A stretch of 64,000 nt of DNA from Acorus gramineus. Taxonomy: Eukaryota; Streptophyta; Magnoliopsida; Acorales; Acoraceae. This document shows, piece by piece, positions 47,100 to 60,614 of this stretch (positions are counted from its first letter, which is position 1; each line of letters begins with the position of its first letter). The DNA lies in contig JAUJYN010000027.1 of NCBI GenBank assembly GCA_030737835.1, positions 930,001-994,000 on the forward strand, read 5' to 3'. Made by a program: the position numbers and the translations under genes. The notes below the pieces were generated by a model that was not told the DNA's origin, searched no databases, and worked only from the letters and a program-made list of their open reading frames with translations.

Positions 47100-48556
47100 A
47101 TAATTTTTTTTTTAACATTATACTTTAAATTTTGTGTTATTTTAACATTATATACAAATGAACAACTTAAAATTAAAAAATCAAAAGAAATAAGATGTTT
47201 AGAATTTTGACCCGTAAGCCTACCCATGGGCCCGAACCCAGGCCCGGGCCCGGGGGCAGGGCCTGGGCCCTTTTTTTTGGCCGCGGGTTGGCCCGGCCCG
47301 GGCTCTCTGGCCAAGCAGGCTCACGTGCCTGAGCCCTATTTCAACGGGCTGGCCTGGCCCGTTGCCGACCTCTAAGCCCATTCACCCTTCCGTTATCGCC
47401 GATCTTGTTTGACAGCCCTGAGATTTTTTTTTGAGGTGTGTGAGGTAAAAGATAAAAACACCCACATAGTGTGTTTTCTAAAACTACCCTAATAAAGTCA
47501 ACCATGCAGATTTGATATGTTAATATCCGTATCATATCCTAATAATTCGTGGACTTTAATTTTTTAGATCTTTTTGGATACTGATATTTTTTTGAATAAT
47601 TGACATGTTTAAATATTAACACTAATTTGTAATTAAACTATATATTAGAGAATTGAAAATTAAAAATTTAATAGTAATATAATATATCATTATTGTGATT
47701 AATAATACAAAATAACAAATATGAACATTGTATAATACAAGCATATATACCTTTATAATATATGTCGAATTCAGATGCTTTTTATATCAGATACACTGGT
47801 ATCCATATCCACACCTCGAATATTCGAATATTGGATATTTTTGAATTTTTTGGATAAAGATTCAGATCATATATATTTTTTATTGGATAATTGACAAACT
47901 TTAGTTTGAACCCGATACACTTATTTTTGTGTAAATGGACTCAATGGAGTATATTTTTACCCTCCACAATTCATAACTTTTTGGCGTATAGTCGTAGAGC
48001 CTGCTTAGCTAGCGTCTGTGCTTTTAAATGGGTCTTTCTAGGAGCAGATATGTATAGTATACAAGATAATCACTCAGTGAGTTGAGTAACAAGAGTCGGA
48101 TTTGAATTTAATTTGTTTATTGAGAAAAAAAATCAAATTTGAACGAAATATGAAATTCAGAAAACATTGAGAAAATGAAAATACAAGGGATATCTTGCAT
48201 GAAGATGAGATGCTAATCGTAAGAAGGCTAGCTTACATCGATGAATAATGCGATATCAATTCACAAGAATATTAATTATAATACAAAAATGTCAATGTAC
48301 TGGATTAATCTCCAAACTATGCTTATTACCCAAACATTTTTTATAATACAAAGAATAGATAATATTGTATTTTAAGCACAAATTGCTTCAACGGAATTCT
48401 TTTGAATATCATTAAAAAAAGTTCAATTTGTAATGTAATTTCAAATAAATGTTTGTGCAGTGTTTTTTGTTTTTACTGCTCTACTTTATTGTTATTATTT
48501 TTACTTCATATAGACTTATTATCATATGATACCCATGTAATCTATTGCATCGGCCC
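47100..48556. other. AT-rich intergenic region with a GGCCCG-rich patch
   Basis: The patch at about 47215-47370 is full of GGCCCGGGCC words. About 50 bp further right, near 47420, the minus strand reads CAGGGCTGTCAAAC, which resembles a hAT-superfamily terminus. The other terminus was not found. The remainder (47430-48556) is AT-rich with nothing I can name. Confidence 0.4.
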
Positions 48557-48608
48557 AAAAATGTAAAGTCTGATCAGGTGAGTGTGGGGGCAACATATGC
48601 TAAAATAA

Positions 48609-49985
48609 GTGTCTATTGTTCATTCTCTTGAAGCTTTAAGATTCGATGAGAAGATGAGGGGAGGACGGTGGGAAGGGGGCTCGGGGGGTGGTTCTTGGAG
48701 GAGACTAGAGTGGGAAGGAGGGAGCGGGAATGCGGGGAAGTATGAGGGTAACAGTAGCGCGGGGTCGGGAGGATGGCAGACGGTTAGACGGAAAAGAGCC
48801 CGGCCAAATAACGACCGCTGTTTGGGAATAGGACATACAAGTTAGATCTGTAGGGATCCTCTCATCTGCAGGAAATGCTGACGAACTGGTCACCGTGCGG
48901 CTCAGTGTCCGGCAAAGTCCTCCCCACACACCATTCCTGTTACAAGAGAGACTCTGGTGACTCTCCCGGCAACTTTTGATCCGGGCTTCGAGGAAGCGCT
49001 GCTGCTTAGGAGGGGACTCATAGTAGAAGTTGAGAATGGGTCACTATCGCCGGCGCTGGTGAAGAAAACACTAAACAAGGGGTTGAAGGGGTAGGTAGTG
49101 GAGAGAGTTCGGGCGCTAGGAGGGGGCATGTTTGCAGTTTCGGTCTTCTCAGACCGGAATAAGAGAGAAATGCTACAGGCAGGGAGAATTCATGGAGAGG
49201 TAGGGTCACTGACTTTCAGCTGCTGGGAGCCGGAGTTTGGAACCTTCGCCGTTTCCCTTAGATGGAAGGTATCCTTGACAAGCATCCCACTAAACTGGCT
49301 GGCAGCGAAATGCGTGGGGGATATGCTGGCGGGTTTCGGGGAAGTGGTGGAAGTTCTACACTCGGGCAGAGACAAGGAGGGCAAAACCTTTAAGGAGGTG
49401 GTGCTGGTATCTGGTAGGAAGGTACGGCTCCCAGCTTCCGTCCTTGTGGTATACGGGGAGGAGTCGTATAGGGTGGCGATTAGAGCGGAGATGCTACCGG
49501 ATGGAGTAAGAGGAGAGAAGTGGAGCCCTATTATGAAAGAGGCAGACGCAAGGGCGGACTTACAGCCAGAACAGGGAGAAAGGGCGGCAGAGCAGCGGAA
49601 GGGACAGAGGGAAGGCTGGGAGCGGTCTAACAAGCAAGGGGCGTCCTCCTGGTCCAGTTATTCTCCAAACTTGCTTTGGATTGTGGTGCGACCAGACCTC
49701 AACAGGTCGTCCACGGGTCTAGACGTGCCCTGGGAGACGTTGGTGGGACTCTCGAGGACTGCTGAGATGGGACACCAGGTGACCAAAGCAAGGCCCTTGA
49801 GGCCTGCCGAGGAGGTACCCATCCAGCGGGGTCAGGTGGAGAAAGGCAAAAAGGTGTTGACAACGTTGGACACGGAAAGCCAGCTGGAGGGGCCTAGGTT
49901 GATGGCGGGAGTGGTCCCCACTCGAGTTGACGTGCAAGGCTCCCCTCGAGTAGACAGTGGGTCACTTGCAATGGAGACGGATTAG
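48609..49985 (+). pseudogene. LINE ORF1 pseudogene (CCHC knuckle, DUF4283-like)
   Basis: The start is ATG 48609 or 48654. The Gly/Arg-rich N-terminus ends in GGWQTVRRKR, typical of plant LINE ORF1. A TAG sits at 48843-48845. A CCHC knuckle (C-x2-C-x4-H-x4-C, 48867-48908) contains a TGA at 48879-48881. From about 49098 a long intact frame carries a DUF4283-like region (RALGGGMFAVSVF, FGTFAVSLRWKVSL) followed by a charged low-complexity tail. This protein would bind the LINE RNA. Here it is broken by stops. Confidence 0.85.
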
Positions 49986-50550
49986 CAGTCTACGCTGCGT
50001 AACAAGTCTGTCCCTAGGGACCTGGGCCCTAACAACGGACTGGACATGCCTGTGATCGCTGTTGAGGATTCGGAATGCCCTTTTGGGCCAGGTACTCTTG
50101 GGCCGGGCTGGGCCTGGGCGTGGTGGGGCAAAGATCCAGTAACGGGAGCAGACCTTTTTCACCCGATAAAAATAGGCAGCCGCATGAACCACTTCCGAGA
50201 ACCTGAAGATCTCTCGGGCCCTAGTGGTTCATGAGGCTCCACAACAGCCGGAGCAGCATATTCTAGTTTCGGCTCACAACTCAGCTTCTAGGGAGGAGGC
50301 ACGAGGCAGCACCCGGGGTGAGGATGCGTTGGTACTAGTGGGCCAGAAGGCGGGGAATTTTGGTGTGAAACTGAATAGCTCAGGAGATTCTTCCCAATTC
50401 AGCCAATGCCTATGCAAAGCTTTTAACGAAGGTGGCTCTCTGAACGTCGGAGGTAGGCGAGGCAGATCACTGGATAGGAACATGAGGTTGGACAAAGGGA
50501 CGTCTAGTCGGGCCACCCAAGACAAGGTGGAGGGTTCCCTTCCTCCCCAA

Positions 50551-53500
50551 TGTTAGAGTGCCTTTAATGGAACATTCGGGGGATGCACAACCCCGCAAAA
50601 ATTCATGCAGTGGCAGAATTAGTCCAATCCAAAAAGGTGACAATATCTTGTCTGCAAGAGACAAAATTGGAGGTAGTTGATGCAAACTTCTTACGGGGGA
50701 TGGGAGTGGGGAGGCTAGATAGGGCTGTGGTGAAATCGGCGGTGGGGGCATCTAGAGGTATCATTACGTGCTGGGAATCGGCTTCTTGGGATGAGGTAAA
50801 TCAGGCACAGGGGAGGTTCTCCATGTCCGTCTTGCTGCGGGATACATCCACAGGGTGGAAGTCGATAGTATCGAATGTATATGGGCCGCACAAAGGGAGT
50901 GAGCGTGAAGAGATGTGGGCGGAGCTCTTAGAAGTCCGAGCTCGATGGGATGCACCATGGTGCATCTACGGGGACTTTATGTCACCCGTTTCAAGGCGGA
51001 CCGTAATAGGGGGGGTCAGCCTACTGAGGCGATGGAACGCTTCTCGGAATGGATTGACACTGACGGTCTCTTGGATCTTCCGATCCCAAACCTTGCATAT
51101 ACATGGAGCAACTTTCTAGAAACTCCGTCTCTTGCTCGCTTAGACCGTATTTTGGTGTGTTCGGAATGGGAGGCGGCCTTTCCACGATGTGAAGCAGTTG
51201 GACTTTCGAGAATTACCTCAGACCATTTTCCAATTCTCCTATCAAGCAGGGGAGATTGGTAGCATGGTCACAGTTTTTGGTTTCAATCATGGTGGACAAA
51301 ACTGGAGGAAATGGAGAGCTTAGTGTGGGAAATCTGGGAGCGCTCGTGCAGTGGCATGGTGGGAGTGAAGCGGGTCACATTGAAATTAGGAAGACTCAAG
51401 CATAAACTCAACCGATGGGGTGCGGAAGCTCGGAGAAACAGAGAAGCGGATAGGACAATGGTTATGCAGAAGATCGCTGAGCTAGATAGCAAGGAGGAGG
51501 TGGACCCACTGTCCGAGGCTGAACGTGTGGAGTGTGCTAGTGTGAAAGCCTATTTAGCAAGGGTTCTGCAGTAAGAGGAGAGGGAATGGAGACAAAAAGC
51601 AAACGCACTTTGTCTGAAAGCAGGAGACGGAAACACGAAAATCTTTCATTCATTTACGAGTCAAAGGAGGCGCAAAAACAAAATCACAAGACTTAAAGTG
51701 GGAGAAACGGAGTACACAGAGGACCAGGCGATCAAAACTGCAGCACCCGAGTTCTTCAAACAAGCCTTAAGCAAGGATACTACTTGGAAACCACAGTGGG
51801 TAGATGAAGAGTTGCCGTAGATCCCTGCACACTTGCTGGATCAGTTGGACAGACCGATATCAGAGGCAGAAGTGAAATGGGCCATCTTCAGCACGGAGGG
51901 AGACAAATCCCCTGGGCCAGACGGCTTTGGTATGCACTTTTACTAGAAATATTGGCATATAGTGAACCCTAATCTGATGGAGATGCTCGAGGAAGTCTGG
52001 GGGGAAGAAAGGGTATCGGTCGGCTCAATTTGTCAAACTTCGTTCTCATCCCCAAAAAGGAAGGGGCGGTTGACATTGGGGACTTCCGCCCTATATGTCT
52101 TGTCAACAGAAGCTACATGATGCTAGCGAAAGTCCTCGCAAATGGTCTCAAGGAGGTGGCAGAGGTGATCATTGACTCAAACCAATCTGCGTTCATTTTA
52201 GGGAGGTCCCTACAAGAGGGATACGCGATGACCCAGGAGCTTATATCAGCTCTCCACAAAGACAAGAGAAAGGGGATGGCAGTCAAACTAAATTTTTCAA
52301 GGGCATATGACAATGTCGACCATAGGTTTTTACTCCAAGTGATGACCCTCCATGGCTTCTCAGCATAGTGGATCCGACTGATCAAGCAATGTATAGGGAG
52401 CGCGAAAGGGTCAGTGATGTTCAATGGGTCACCGGTAGGTTTCTTCCCTATAAACAGGGGGCTTCACCAGGGCGACCCCCTATCCCCTATCCTGTTTACC
52501 ATAGTGGCAAATTTTTCAGTCGGATGTGTGGGAAAGCGAAAGCGGAGGGTTGGATCCAAGGCCTGGGTTGCACTCCTTCGGGTACCACGATATCTCACTT
52601 GCAATACACGGACGACACGATGATATTCGCTGTGCTAGAGGAGAGAAATGGTAGAGCTGAAGTTCATTATTTTTTGCTTTGCTCTTGTGTCGGGCTTTAA
52701 GATCAACTGGGCGTAATGTTCATACATCAGGATTAATGTGGAAAGTGCAAGAGCCTGGGAATTGGCGGGCATTCTAGGATGCCATGAGCAGCGCAAAGTT
52801 TAGTCTCATGTAAGGTTACCACTTGTGGTAAACCGCCTCCTAAGCAAAGACTGGACTTCGTTGATTGAAAGAATTGGACGTAAACTGGAAGGATGGCAAA
52901 ATCAGATTCTAAGCTCTAGTGGTAGACTGATCTTGCTAAACTCGGTGCTCTCGAGTATGCCGATTTTTTTGCCAATCCTTATTCAGGATCCCGCACGGGG
53001 TACTAAACAAAATTGAAGTCATCCGCAGGCGGTTCTTTTGGGTAGGAACTTCTGTGAATTGCCATACTGTGCACCTGGTAAACTGGGAAAAAAATTGTCA
53101 ACCAAGGAGCAGAGGTGGCCTAGGGGTACTAGACCTAGACACTATGAACAAAGCACTCATTAATAAATGGTTGTGGCAATGGACAGTAAAACCGTCTGCT
53201 CTATGGGTCGAAGTTTTTAAGGAGCGGTATCGGGTGGTGGGAGAACTCCTGCCTGAGGTCTCACCAAAGATGACCTTCCTTGCAAAGGCGTGGTTCGCAT
53301 TGGGGGAGGAATTTACGCAAAGGCGTTTTTGGAGGGACGGATGGTGTGGGTTTGGGCCATTAAGCAGGCAATTCCCCTGGCTATTCCATATTGCTGAAGA
53401 TAGGGACCAGGTGGTTAACAGGGTGTGGGTGCGGGAGGGAGACAATGGTGAATGGCGTCTCAACCTTAGAAGAATTACATCGGAAGCCTAGGTCTCCGAG

Positions 53501-54166
53501 TTGGCAGCCCTTCTGGCAGTGCTACACGATTAAAGTGCCTCGGTGGAAGAGGAGGACTACGTGATGTGGGAGAGGAACCCGACGAAAAGATTCTCGGTGC
53601 GGGAGGCTTATGCCTTGTGGGGTAGGAATACAGTAGAGGTATAGGGGATGGTAATGAAGACACAGAGATTGTGGACTTCGTGAGTCCCGTTGAAGATCAA
53701 GATCTTTGTGTGGCTGGTGCTACAACACCGCCTGCTCTTGAAGGCGCATCGGGCACGGTGAAGGCCTATAGAAGACAGTATGTGTGTGCTGTGCTACTCT
53801 GACACAGAGACGGTGGAGCATCTTCTCCTTCGATGTACAGCGGTTTTACAATTGTGGCATTGGCTGGAAGATGGTACGGCGTTGCGTGTGGTTGGGCGAA
53901 ACTTGGAGGAGTTGTGGGAAGTAATGGATGCATGCTGCCTACTGGGTGTTAAAGCTCCGATTGCAAGAGTGCTCCAGCTAACGATCCCGGCATGCTTGTG
54001 GGCTATCTGGAAGACCCGAAATTGTGTCATATTTAGGGGGCAACGATATTACTTCGAGAACCTTAGGGACCTTGCCATGCACTTTATCTCGGACTGGAGT
54101 AGTCACCTCACGGGGGCTAAGGAGATCCGATGGACTAGCGGGCTGATTCAAATATGCGAGACGTAG
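50551..54166 (+). pseudogene. LINE ORF2 pseudogene (endonuclease, RT, zf-RVT)
   Basis: The start is near 50551, with a TAA just before the WNIRGM motif. Endonuclease motifs LQETKLE, YGPHKG and WCIYGDFM (about 50640-50990), then, after a frameshift at about 50990-51030, LARLDRILV and SDHFPI (about 51130-51240). RT motifs are FVLIPKK, DFRPICLVN, SAFILGR, KLNFSRAYD (usual KLDF), GLHQGDPLSPILF and YTDDTMIF (about 52040-52630). Downstream RFWRDGWCG and the zinc-binding CVLCYSDTETVEHLLLRC (about 53783-53840) form the usual C-terminal region. Stops in the spacer and RT (for example near 51572, 51819, 51945 and 52366) break it repeatedly. Confidence 0.9.
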
Positions 54167-54357
54167 CTGAGAAGTTGGTCGGACCACACATCTTGTGTGG
54201 AAGCCTCCGACTCGCCTTGTAATCTTTCTTTTCTTGTCTTCTTTTCTCTCGCCCCACATTGTTGGGGTTATGTTTGGCACTTTTGGCCAATTCAGACCTC
54301 TTGTAACTGATTTACAGACATAAAAAGTTCGAAGTTCTTTAAAAAAAACGTAAAGTC

Positions 54358-55334
54358 ATGCATGCGTATATTCGCGTCATTCAATCGAGTGGATTAAAGA
54401 CAGCGGCAGGGCCACATTACAATCGGTCTTCACAAAGCAACAAAGTTGATATATTCTAATCACTACTTTTTAAAATTCATAGATGGAATTAAAAAAAAAC
54501 GATAATAATAAACGCTAAAAAAAGATACTCCACTTAATCATGTGCATGTTTTTTTTTTATTGATTCTTTATTTCTTACATTTCTTTTCCCTCTATTTTAC
54601 TTTAATTTGAAAGTACTGGTTTATTTCGTTTCATTTGGAGACCTTCAACATCTGCAAAAAAACCATGATATTGTGATATAAGATACATTATCAATTAGAT
54701 CATATCACAAGGTGGTTTGACAATTCGCTTGTCTTACGGTTGATTCATACTATACACACAGGCATGATAAGCAAAAGCTCTACATGCATGATCAGGTACC
54801 AAAAGCTGGTGGACTCTATATGGTTCCAAGGTTTTCGTGCTTGTCGTCGGTGTATCAGCAGTCCATCTCAAACAGTAGTGCCGCCGTATATATATATATC
54901 TATATATATATATATCTGATACAAAAACTCAACATGTGAACATGACGGCCGTCGGATCGAATTGCTCGATTAGGGTCCCCCTTCGGCCACCAATATATAT
55001 AAAAGCAGCGATGGTGACACACGTGTGGTCCTTGGGTTCTCTCTCTCTCCCACTTGATAAACGTGTAGTGGCAGATGAAAAAAAGAAAGAAAAAAGGAGT
55101 GGTGAGGGGGTGTTGTATATATCACTTGGAGAGGGACGCCTGAACCACAATATTTCTGATTGTAATGTGTTTATCTGGGGTGGCGTAGGCCAGTTTTGTC
55201 TCCCTGAGAAGTCCTTGCCGGGTCGTTATGGTCACATGCACGTATGCGATTTACTCTTTTGGTGTGAGAGAGTGTGTATTTTGTGGGGGAGAGGGGTTAT
55301 TAATTTGGGTGGAACCTAGATTTTGAGAAGGGAA
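54358..55334. other. AT-rich intergenic region
   Basis: It contains a short interrupted (TA)n run at about 54888-54917. A frame of 127 codons at 54936-55319 lacks recognisable motifs and is not called. Confidence 0.5.
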
Positions 55335-55764
55335 TTTGGTTGAAGAGGGAATCTATGGGAAATGAAAACTTTGTATTCACTGGCTCTCAATTTTTTTAGC
55401 TTAATATAAAATGACTCCACAAGACACTATTTATAGGTTTAAAGGAAGTCTCTAGAAGCTTTACATACAACCATTTAAATTGACTCTTCTATACTTGAGA
55501 TATTTCTACACACTTACATGGACTACTCTAGATACAAGATATTACAACATTCTACACATTCTAAATACTTAGAACATACACTCTAGATACTCTAGACCAC
55601 TTAGAACACTACTTTTCATAAAAGAATATTCTAGACCACTTAAATATTTTTAGTCACAGGAACACAATATACCCTTAGACTAGATACAAAAACACCTAAA
55701 CACTTGGATTATTTCATAAAATATCTACAAGGCCTCTTAATCAAGTTTACCTTCAATTCCAACA
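55335..55764 (-). mobile_element. Probable solo Copia-type LTR, minus strand (about 430 bp)
   Basis: On the minus strand it starts TGTTGGAATTGAAGG (55764 downward), a common Copia LTR start, and contains a TATA box (CCTATAAATAG near 55430-55440). GGGAA flanks both sides (55330-55334 and 55765-55769). The left terminus reads TTTGG rather than a strict TGG, so it is uncertain by two bases. No PBS or coding sequence adjoins it. Confidence 0.6.
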
Positions 55765-55773
55765 GGGAAAGGG

Positions 55774-55831
55774 GAGAGAGAGAGCAAGAGAGAGAGAGAG
55801 AGAAAGACTGAGGGAGAGACAGAAACCTTCA
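55774..55831. repeat. (GA)n-rich microsatellite
   Basis: Interrupted GA dinucleotide run. A separate C-run lies at about 55979-55990. The remaining DNA to 56449 shows no feature I can name. Confidence 0.85.
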
Positions 55832-56633
55832 CGTTTGTAATTTATATCTCATTTGAGACTGCTATAGAACTTATCGAATTGAATCAGACTACCATGTGTA
55901 TACATGGTCCATCTGTGACGTACAATTTGTGTGATGGGCAATGAATAGATGCAGCGCGTGATGGATAGAGCTAATAACCCCCCCCCCCCCACCAAATCTA
56001 TCACGGGAGTCACATGATCACAACCACAAAAATGGTGGATAAGTTTTGGTGATCACTAAAGACTACGCCTTACTCGTATATAAAAAAAAAAAACTGAAAC
56101 GAAACGCAAATACTAATAACATACAATAGGTGAGAAAATTAAAATTGGACTCTTGAATGTCAAATGTCTTCAAAGAGATCAGTTGTAATATCCTTTCAGG
56201 ATGTGCAGTTCGTTTCTAGAATCCTTGCAATTCTTCAAATTCTCCAACAGGACAAGGAACTAGACCGAGGACATTGGTAAAGGAGCTACTCCTAGAAACA
56301 TGATAAATCATCCAGAACTTACAAGCAGTAGACTTCATCGATGACATCACTTAGGGAAAATGGATCAATATATGTCAGGAGCATTAATTGTTGTTCCAAG
56401 CCTGCATTTGAAAAACATAAGGATTGGATGAAAGACTCTTGAAAATGGGACTCTACTTTTGTACGAAAGCTAACTCAAAACTGGACATCTCATAGTAAAC
56501 TCATATTTAATCTTCTTCATCTTGGATTTTAACAAAATCAAATTCAAATACCAAATTGGAAATACATAACTTAGGAAAAAAATTATGTACCTAAATTTTC
56601 AAACAGAGCGCTCCAAATGACACAGGCACAACA

Positions 56634-59352
56634 TTCTTCCCCCCTTAGGAAATTTAGTTCTCGAAATTTAAGGAAACCCAAAGGGAAGACCGAAAGTATC
56701 ATGCATAGACCTTTCGCTTCCAAGTTGTCCCTGCATCGGACTGGCGCTACCAACACACTATAATCAAAGGAACGGTTTTAGCGTGGAGCCTCTTCTCATG
56801 CTGGTCTCTGACCTCGATCCACTACCCCACGAACGACAAATCCACCTCCAGGATGAGGCGATCGAATGGACTGACATGAGCAGGATCTTGGACATAACGC
56901 CTCGGTCATGAGACAAGGACGACGTCGTGGGCATGAGCCAGCTGTGGGGGAAGGCTACATGATAAGCCACCTCCCCAATCCACTCAATGACGAGAAATGG
57001 TCCCATTAAAGAGCAAACTCAGCTTGCCCCGAACGTCGAAACAGAGGGTGCCCCTTAACCAGGACACCTTCTTGAAAATATGGTCGCCAAACCCAAAGGT
57101 AAGCCCCTGGCAACAATGACCTGGGTAGCCCTTCTGTCGGTTCTGGGAGGTGCAGATGTACACACGAACCAACCTGGCCACCGCAAGGTCAAACAACTAA
57201 CTTATGGCCCCTCCAACTGGCGCTCTTCAACCGTCCCAACACAAGGGAGGTATAAAACTGCGCTTGTAGAGTGCCTTTCACAGATCCATCTGGGTGCTCG
57301 AATGGCAGTCGTCTTGCAGGCATACCCCAACAAATGGGTGGTGCCTCACCCAACTGCCCTCATCATCGAGCACGCAGGCACTTAGCATGTCCTCCAAGGT
57401 CTTAAGTAGTCTTCTTTGTCTGGCTGTCCATCGACGATGAAACGCTATACTTAAATGGAGGCTCGCGCCAAAGGCTGCGCCACAACCTAAAAGTAACCCT
57501 CGCGTCTCAACCGAAAATAGCGCCGACTGGAGTGCCATGAAGATGAACAATCGCGAAGGTGAAAACCCACGTCAAGGCGTCCAGAGACTCAATCAGTTGT
57601 ATTAGGGAGGGAAGCGCGGACTTAGTCAGTCGGTCAATGATCACCTAGACGGCGTCGTGACCCGAACGTGACATTAGCGAGTCCGCAACAATCCTCGATA
57701 ACCCACTCCCACGTCCACTGAGGAATCTCGATGGACTGACGCTTTCCACTCAATGATGATTCTCGAACTTTGCCTAAATGCATGTCAACCTGGGGAAACA
57801 AGGTCACCCATATCACCTTTTTCATCACCCCCACTAGCAATCTCAACGCAGACTACCTCAAAGTAGTCCACGAAGGCCCAATAAAACTTATGAGATCCCC
57901 GAAGGCATCCAGCACATTCGTCAACCCCGACGGCAGTACTTAAAACTCGTAGTGCCTGAACGGTCACGAAAGGCCATCTACGGGATGTCCAACTCTCGGA
58001 TCTCTAACTTGTGGTACCCTTGTGCGAAGATCAATCTAACAGCAGACACTCACTCCCAGAGCTGGTCAAATAGATCATCGATTCGTGGCAAAGGTAATTG
58101 ATCTTCAACCTCCACGGGGAGATCAAAACAACACCTCGAACAATTAAGTCCAGATTCTGCTCCTCGAGCATGTCCGGCGCTCATGATGACACTTACACGC
58201 TCGGTAAGCCGCTCAACCGCACTTAATTCACAAGACACGCGTCGAACCTCGACAATGCCTATGCGACGTCATCTATCTGATAGGGCGGTTGAGTCCCATC
58301 ACGAATGCTAGCATCGCGTCTCCTTATTTGCGACCAATGTGGGGCAAAACGCGACAGTATCCACAACTGTGCTTCACATGCCGCCAGAGATAGGTTGCTC
58401 ATCTACAACCATTGGAACTCCAGCATCCTGCACTCCATGGGCAGATTCATCACGGGGAGTCCACGCTCTCGACATCATTTAGCAGCACTCTCCCGGTGTG
58501 GCCTCTACCTGGTAGCCTCCCAAGCCTACTATCTCTGCCATATGGGCGCACCACAAGCATAGTATCTGGGAGCACCTCACAGGGCTCTGGCCTCAACCGG
58601 GCAGCTACAACGCACAATGATATATTGAAGCGACTCCAGATGCCACTATGGAACCCTGTTCACTAGCGATCGCCCACTGAGCTGCAATAGGACGCACCCA
58701 ATCCAGATCGTACGCATCACCACTCGCTACAACACCTTCCAAGTGAGAGGGAAAAATCCACCATCAATTTGATGCTTCTAAGGTATTCCTTGACTGGGAA
58801 AAGAAACCTTGGGAGGGCACTATGAGGTCCCGATATAGGATATCCTGACAACCAAACAAGGAACACGGAGTACCCTAGCCCGGGTCTCAACGCTGACCCT
58901 GCAAGGCCCCTTAATCCTGAGTAGGAAGGCTAGAAGAAGACATCATCCCTTAATGAGCAATACGCCACATCCTCAACACTTTACACAGGCGCCGCACGCG
59001 AACTCCATGGTTACCAGCGATACCGATACACGGGAAAGAGCTCCATTATCGAGACGCAATCCATACCTTAGAAATTGCAACCAATTCATCACTATCACAC
59101 TACTGGGCATAAATCTCCTACCCAAACCTTAATCCCGCACAAGAGATCTAACAACTGACCCTAACCAGTCGACCCAGTCGACAACTTAAGGGTGGGTCCA
59201 GGGGGTCACGTCCACGTCAACGGATGCGAGGAGGCATGTCAGCAACCTAAGATAACTTTTAAAACAAGAGTACTCGGATGACAATCCTACGACTCATCAT
59301 CTATACGACTAGACTTAGGCTCTGACAGGACCAGGCTCTGATACCAACTTTT
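56634..59352 (-). pseudogene. Internal region of element C: degenerate RT and integrase
   Basis: At 2719 bp it is within about 20 bp of the internal region of element A and collinear with it, but without the nested LTR. Minus-strand RT landmarks (DLPVEVEDQLPLPRIDDLFDQL, about 58050-58150) and integrase landmarks (C-terminal FKKVSWLRGTLCF-like segment near 57050, IGEVAYHVAFP near 56930-56980) match those of A. Stops at 57978-57980 and 57950-57952 correspond to those of A and B. The roughly 120-bp shared module is at about 58800-58915. Non-functional. Confidence 0.8.
59335..59346 (-). other. Primer-binding site, element C
   Basis: The plus strand reads GCTCTGATACCA, the reverse complement of the iMet-type PBS, next to TGTCACGCC at 59353. 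Confidence 0.88.
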
Positions 59353-60614
59353 TGTCACGCCCCAGGGCGGCCGTCCCCGAGACGTGGCAATAATAAATAT
59401 CAGCTATCAATACTTGAGGTCAATAAGGACACCAACAACAATACACAAGGCGGCAAAGCAAGATAATGATAACTGACTGAAAAGCGGAAGCATAATATAT
59501 AAAAATGTCTGTAAATCAAAAACATTATTACAGACCCGAATACACAATCAATGTCCTGTGAAAGCCAAGTCTAGACCAAAGAAAATACAACCTGTGCCAC
59601 ATGCACGATTTACAAAGCATAAAATGACTCTAGGAATGTTGACAGCCTCGCACACGCCACCCGCCGGCAGAACGCTCCACGCCCATAAGACCACGCCACA
59701 GGAAGCTCTAGCTCCACGCCCAACACTGCCCCTGAAAAGAAACAGTATGCGAGGGGTGAGCTACAAGCTCAGTGAGTGGCTGGAAACCAATCACCATTCT
59801 ACAGTTCAATACATAATCAATTTCCTTTCAAGGAAAACATGGGTGGAAACCCATGGATAACTGGGTCACGCGGCGGCGCGACCAACCTCACCCCCACCCT
59901 CACTCCCGGAGGAAGTCACTTAGGACATATGGGGAGAGACCATACCGTCGGTCGAAGAGACCCGGATTTACTAGTCTACTCAACACTACTGGATCATCTA
60001 CATCTAGATAATCGCCCAACGATGTCCTTCAACATCGATCACGAGACCGGACCCAACAACTATGGGAACGGTCGAACAACGAATGGGTCACGAGGCGACG
60101 TGTCTTCGCCTCATCCACACCCTCACTCCTGAAAGGAGACATCTTGGGACTTTGGGAAGAGACTTAGACTGCTCTACACCCCTGGTCCACCGGTAGCCTC
60201 TCCCACCCTCGTGGCCTCCGCCTAGTCCTCTGACAGGTATAGCCAATGCCGGGGAGTTCCTACATCGGATCCAACGAAGGGGAGAACGATTTCCACGCCT
60301 GTAACATCATTCGTTAACCCTCTCCCGGGTAGTATCTACAACCCGATCTCCTCAACTCACCTCTCTACACCTTGGTTCGCCAGTAGCCCTTTCCTACCCT
60401 CGTGGCCTCCACCTAGTCCACTCCCACCATCCGTACTGTCCGACACATCGGAGGTACCTACGGACGGGAGCCCTCTGTCAGGTACAGCCAACGCCGGGGA
60501 GTTCCTACATCGGATCCGACGAAGGGGAGAATGATCCCATGTTCGCAAAGCGAAACTCAATGGAAAACAACCACTCTCGATACTCGTTTATCGAGATATC
60601 ACACACATGCATAA

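Larger units (their letters stand above)
48571..54349 (+). mobile_element. L1-type LINE, near full length (5.8 kb), inactive
   Basis: It is flanked by a 14-bp target duplication with one mismatch, AAAAATGTAAAGTC (48557-48570) and AAAAACGTAAAGTC (54344-54357), overlapping a short 3' poly-A (54341-54348). An A-rich target fits L1 endonuclease preference. It has a 5' UTR, ORF1 with a CCHC knuckle and nucleic-acid-binding domain, and ORF2 with endonuclease, RT and a zinc-binding RT-associated domain. Both ORFs carry stops and frameshifts. Confidence 0.93.

Noticed and set aside
54936-55319. A 127-codon plus-strand frame near a TA-rich tract
   Set aside because: No start context, domain or homologous copy is visible, and an opposing frame overlaps it. 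Too weak to call a gene.
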